The notes beneath the pieces were generated by a model. The model saw only the letters and a list, made by a program, of their open reading frames with translations, searched no databases and had not been told where the DNA came from. The translations under genes were made by a program, and so were the position numbers. Shown piece after piece: positions 62,716 through 64,000 of a stretch of DNA of 64,000 nucleotides (within the stretch, counting starts at the first letter, position 1; each line of letters opens with the position of its first letter). Origin of the DNA: Boswellia sacra (lineage: Eukaryota; Streptophyta; Magnoliopsida; Sapindales; Burseraceae). The stretch lies in NCBI GenBank assembly GCA_013180625.2, contig SNVD02006942.1, positions 1,550,001-1,614,000 on the forward strand. Direction: 5' to 3'.

Positions 62716-63302
62716 TTATGCCTCGGATTGCTGTTGATGTGGACAGGGCAACAACCTTTCTCCTGTGATTGCTTCCAACTTGGCTTGTAAACAAAATCTA
62801 AAACTGAAATGTTAGTTAATAATGGGCAAAGATTCCATCATTTAAGTCACAAATTAAGAAAAAGAAAGAGGGGAAAAAAAAGAAGGAAGGAAGGGAATAT
62901 GCTCCATGTCAAAAAATAGATCTGTGCAACTACACTTAAGAAGATCAGATATGATAATGGCAGCAAAGATTTAACCTTGTTCCAACCTGAACCACGTATA
63001 TAGTAACTCTAGTTTACAAATAGACAAGTCCAATGTCCAATACCACAATTAATTCTCATTTGCTACTTGCAAAATGCCAGGTGAGCGTTACTAACATTTG
63101 GCAATATCGTAAAACTCACTATTTAGCCTACCAGAGGCACAATTAATGACATACCTTGTATGCGACTCTTATCTTTTTGAAGCTCATTTCTTTCCCATAT
63201 TTCAAGTAATAGTGGAGAATCCAGGGGATTCCCGCAACATGCAGTTTGGTTCTTGTCACCTTCGTTGGCGTTTATAATGCAAAAAGATACATCAATTAAC
63301 AT
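62716..63302 (-). CDS. Unrecognised - strand gene, two 3' exons (probably partial)
   Basis: On the - strand an open segment runs from ATG 63302 to 63155 (49 codons plus one base: MLIDVSFCIINANEGDK then NQTACCGNPLDSPLLLEIWE and RNELQKDKSRIQ), ending at a donor read as ACAAG|GTATG. The next segment, 62783-62716, follows an ACAAG acceptor, begins with the two bases needed to finish the split codon (GCC, Ala), and reads KLEAITGERLLPCPHQQQSE A then TAA. Phase agreement, helical charged content and a natural stop support a real 3' end of about 71 codons. The frame may extend upstream of the ATG through an unseen acceptor, and upstream exons may lie beyond the right edge. I do not recognise the family. 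Confidence 0.4.
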
Positions 63303-64000
63303 TCCATGCGTAGCAGCATGGAATTGACAACGTCAAATTTTAGGCTTCCGATTCCAGGTCCTAAACCATTTGCTGTATACATAGACGAAAAGAGAAATTG
63401 TATCACTAAGAAAAATGATAAACGATCCGAATAAATATGAATTAATATAACAAGCGATAGCCTTTCTAATGATTTGGTCCACAAATTAGCCTTCAATGGG
63501 GTTCCATTGACACTGCATTAAGTTGGGAAAAACTGGAAAAGTTCATAACTGTGGGAAAGAATGACATGTCTCTTACCGATGAATGTTGCCCAAATAGAAA
63601 CACTACTATAACATATATTAGATTTAATGAGAAAAGTTAGAAATTGAGAAGACCCTATCACAATTGATGAAATTTTTTTAGAGTTAAATATATAACTTCA
63701 TGCTATCCTGATTAGGATTGGTGATTTTCAATACATCAAAGTCTAATAAGGTACTTAATTACCACATGACTGAGTTGCGTCCCACCATGGTTAAAATCTA
63801 AAAGCCTATTCTATAACAATGATGCCACACGCTACTAAATACTGTCCACAGGCATTAAAAATCCAGCAGGTTAAACAGTTCAACATAAAGAATTTAACCA
63901 ACCAAGTGGAATGGCCCTATATTTTTGTCAAAATTAAGTAGAACTCTTGCCAACAGTGCAGATAATTTTATAGCATTCCAATTTTATCTGATATAGACAA
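63303..64000. other. Right-edge region; possible introns or leader of the - strand gene
   Basis: Possible short - strand exons occur at about 63321-63380 (ANGLGPGIGSLKFDVVNSML) and 63465-63515 (NGTPLKANLWTKSLERLSL), but I could not join them in phase to the pair at 62716-63302. Otherwise no coding pattern is visible up to the window edge. Confidence 0.3.

Noticed and set aside
1..64000. CRISPR arrays, rRNA, prokaryotic operons or viral inserts
   Set aside because: No regularly spaced short repeats, rRNA motifs, or recognisable viral or bacterial coding sequence were seen.

Overview
This is a window of plant nuclear DNA. Genes are split into many short exons with GT..AG introns, introns and intergenic DNA are AT-rich, and spacers contain microsatellites and non-autonomous transposons. 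Every recognisable protein belongs to an angiosperm family. Overall protein similarity suggests a core eudicot, probably a rosid; Citrus or a relative would fit, but that is an impression from remembered protein sequences and not a proof.

Six complete protein genes lie on the + strand: a DUF707 protein (290-6913), a UDP-xylose-transporter-like nucleotide-sugar transporter (10230-12131), an EDR2-like PH/START/DUF1336 protein (22631-31516), a tyrosylprotein sulfotransferase (34717-39720), a GATA zinc-finger factor (42567-44891) and an ARF10-type auxin response factor with a miR160 site (54329-58193). I rebuilt each one exon by exon; reading frames stay open across every junction and predicted lengths (380, 346, 734, 497, 283 and 723 aa) fit the families. 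A seventh, unrecognised and probably partial gene is suggested on the - strand near 62716-63302 by two phase-matched exon-like pieces.

The gene order matters. From memory, Arabidopsis chromosome 2 carries DUF707, UXT1, PH-START, GATA13 and ARF10 at At2g28310-At2g28350, and chromosome 1 carries GATA10/11, TPST and DUF707 at At1g08000-At1g08040. This window holds the union of both sets in one collinear run, as expected if Arabidopsis kept complementary halves of a duplicated ancestral block. The genes do not form a pathway: two probably act in the Golgi (sugar transport, sulfation), one binds lipids, two are transcription factors and one is uncharacterised.

Spacers are long: 10.5 kb between the transporter and the EDR2-like gene, and 9.4 kb between GATA and ARF10. 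They hold three hAT-type non-autonomous elements with perfect 8-bp target duplications (14545-15491, 45660-46261, 49967-50597), a decayed hAT-like element (32961-33891) and, in an intron of the EDR2-like gene, a small MITE. The first hAT element is the oddest: GC-rich hairpin ends, a 24/25-paired stem, a 26-bp palindrome and two tRNA-like modules. I saw no new multi-gene system, rRNA, true tRNA, CRISPR array or intact autonomous transposon.
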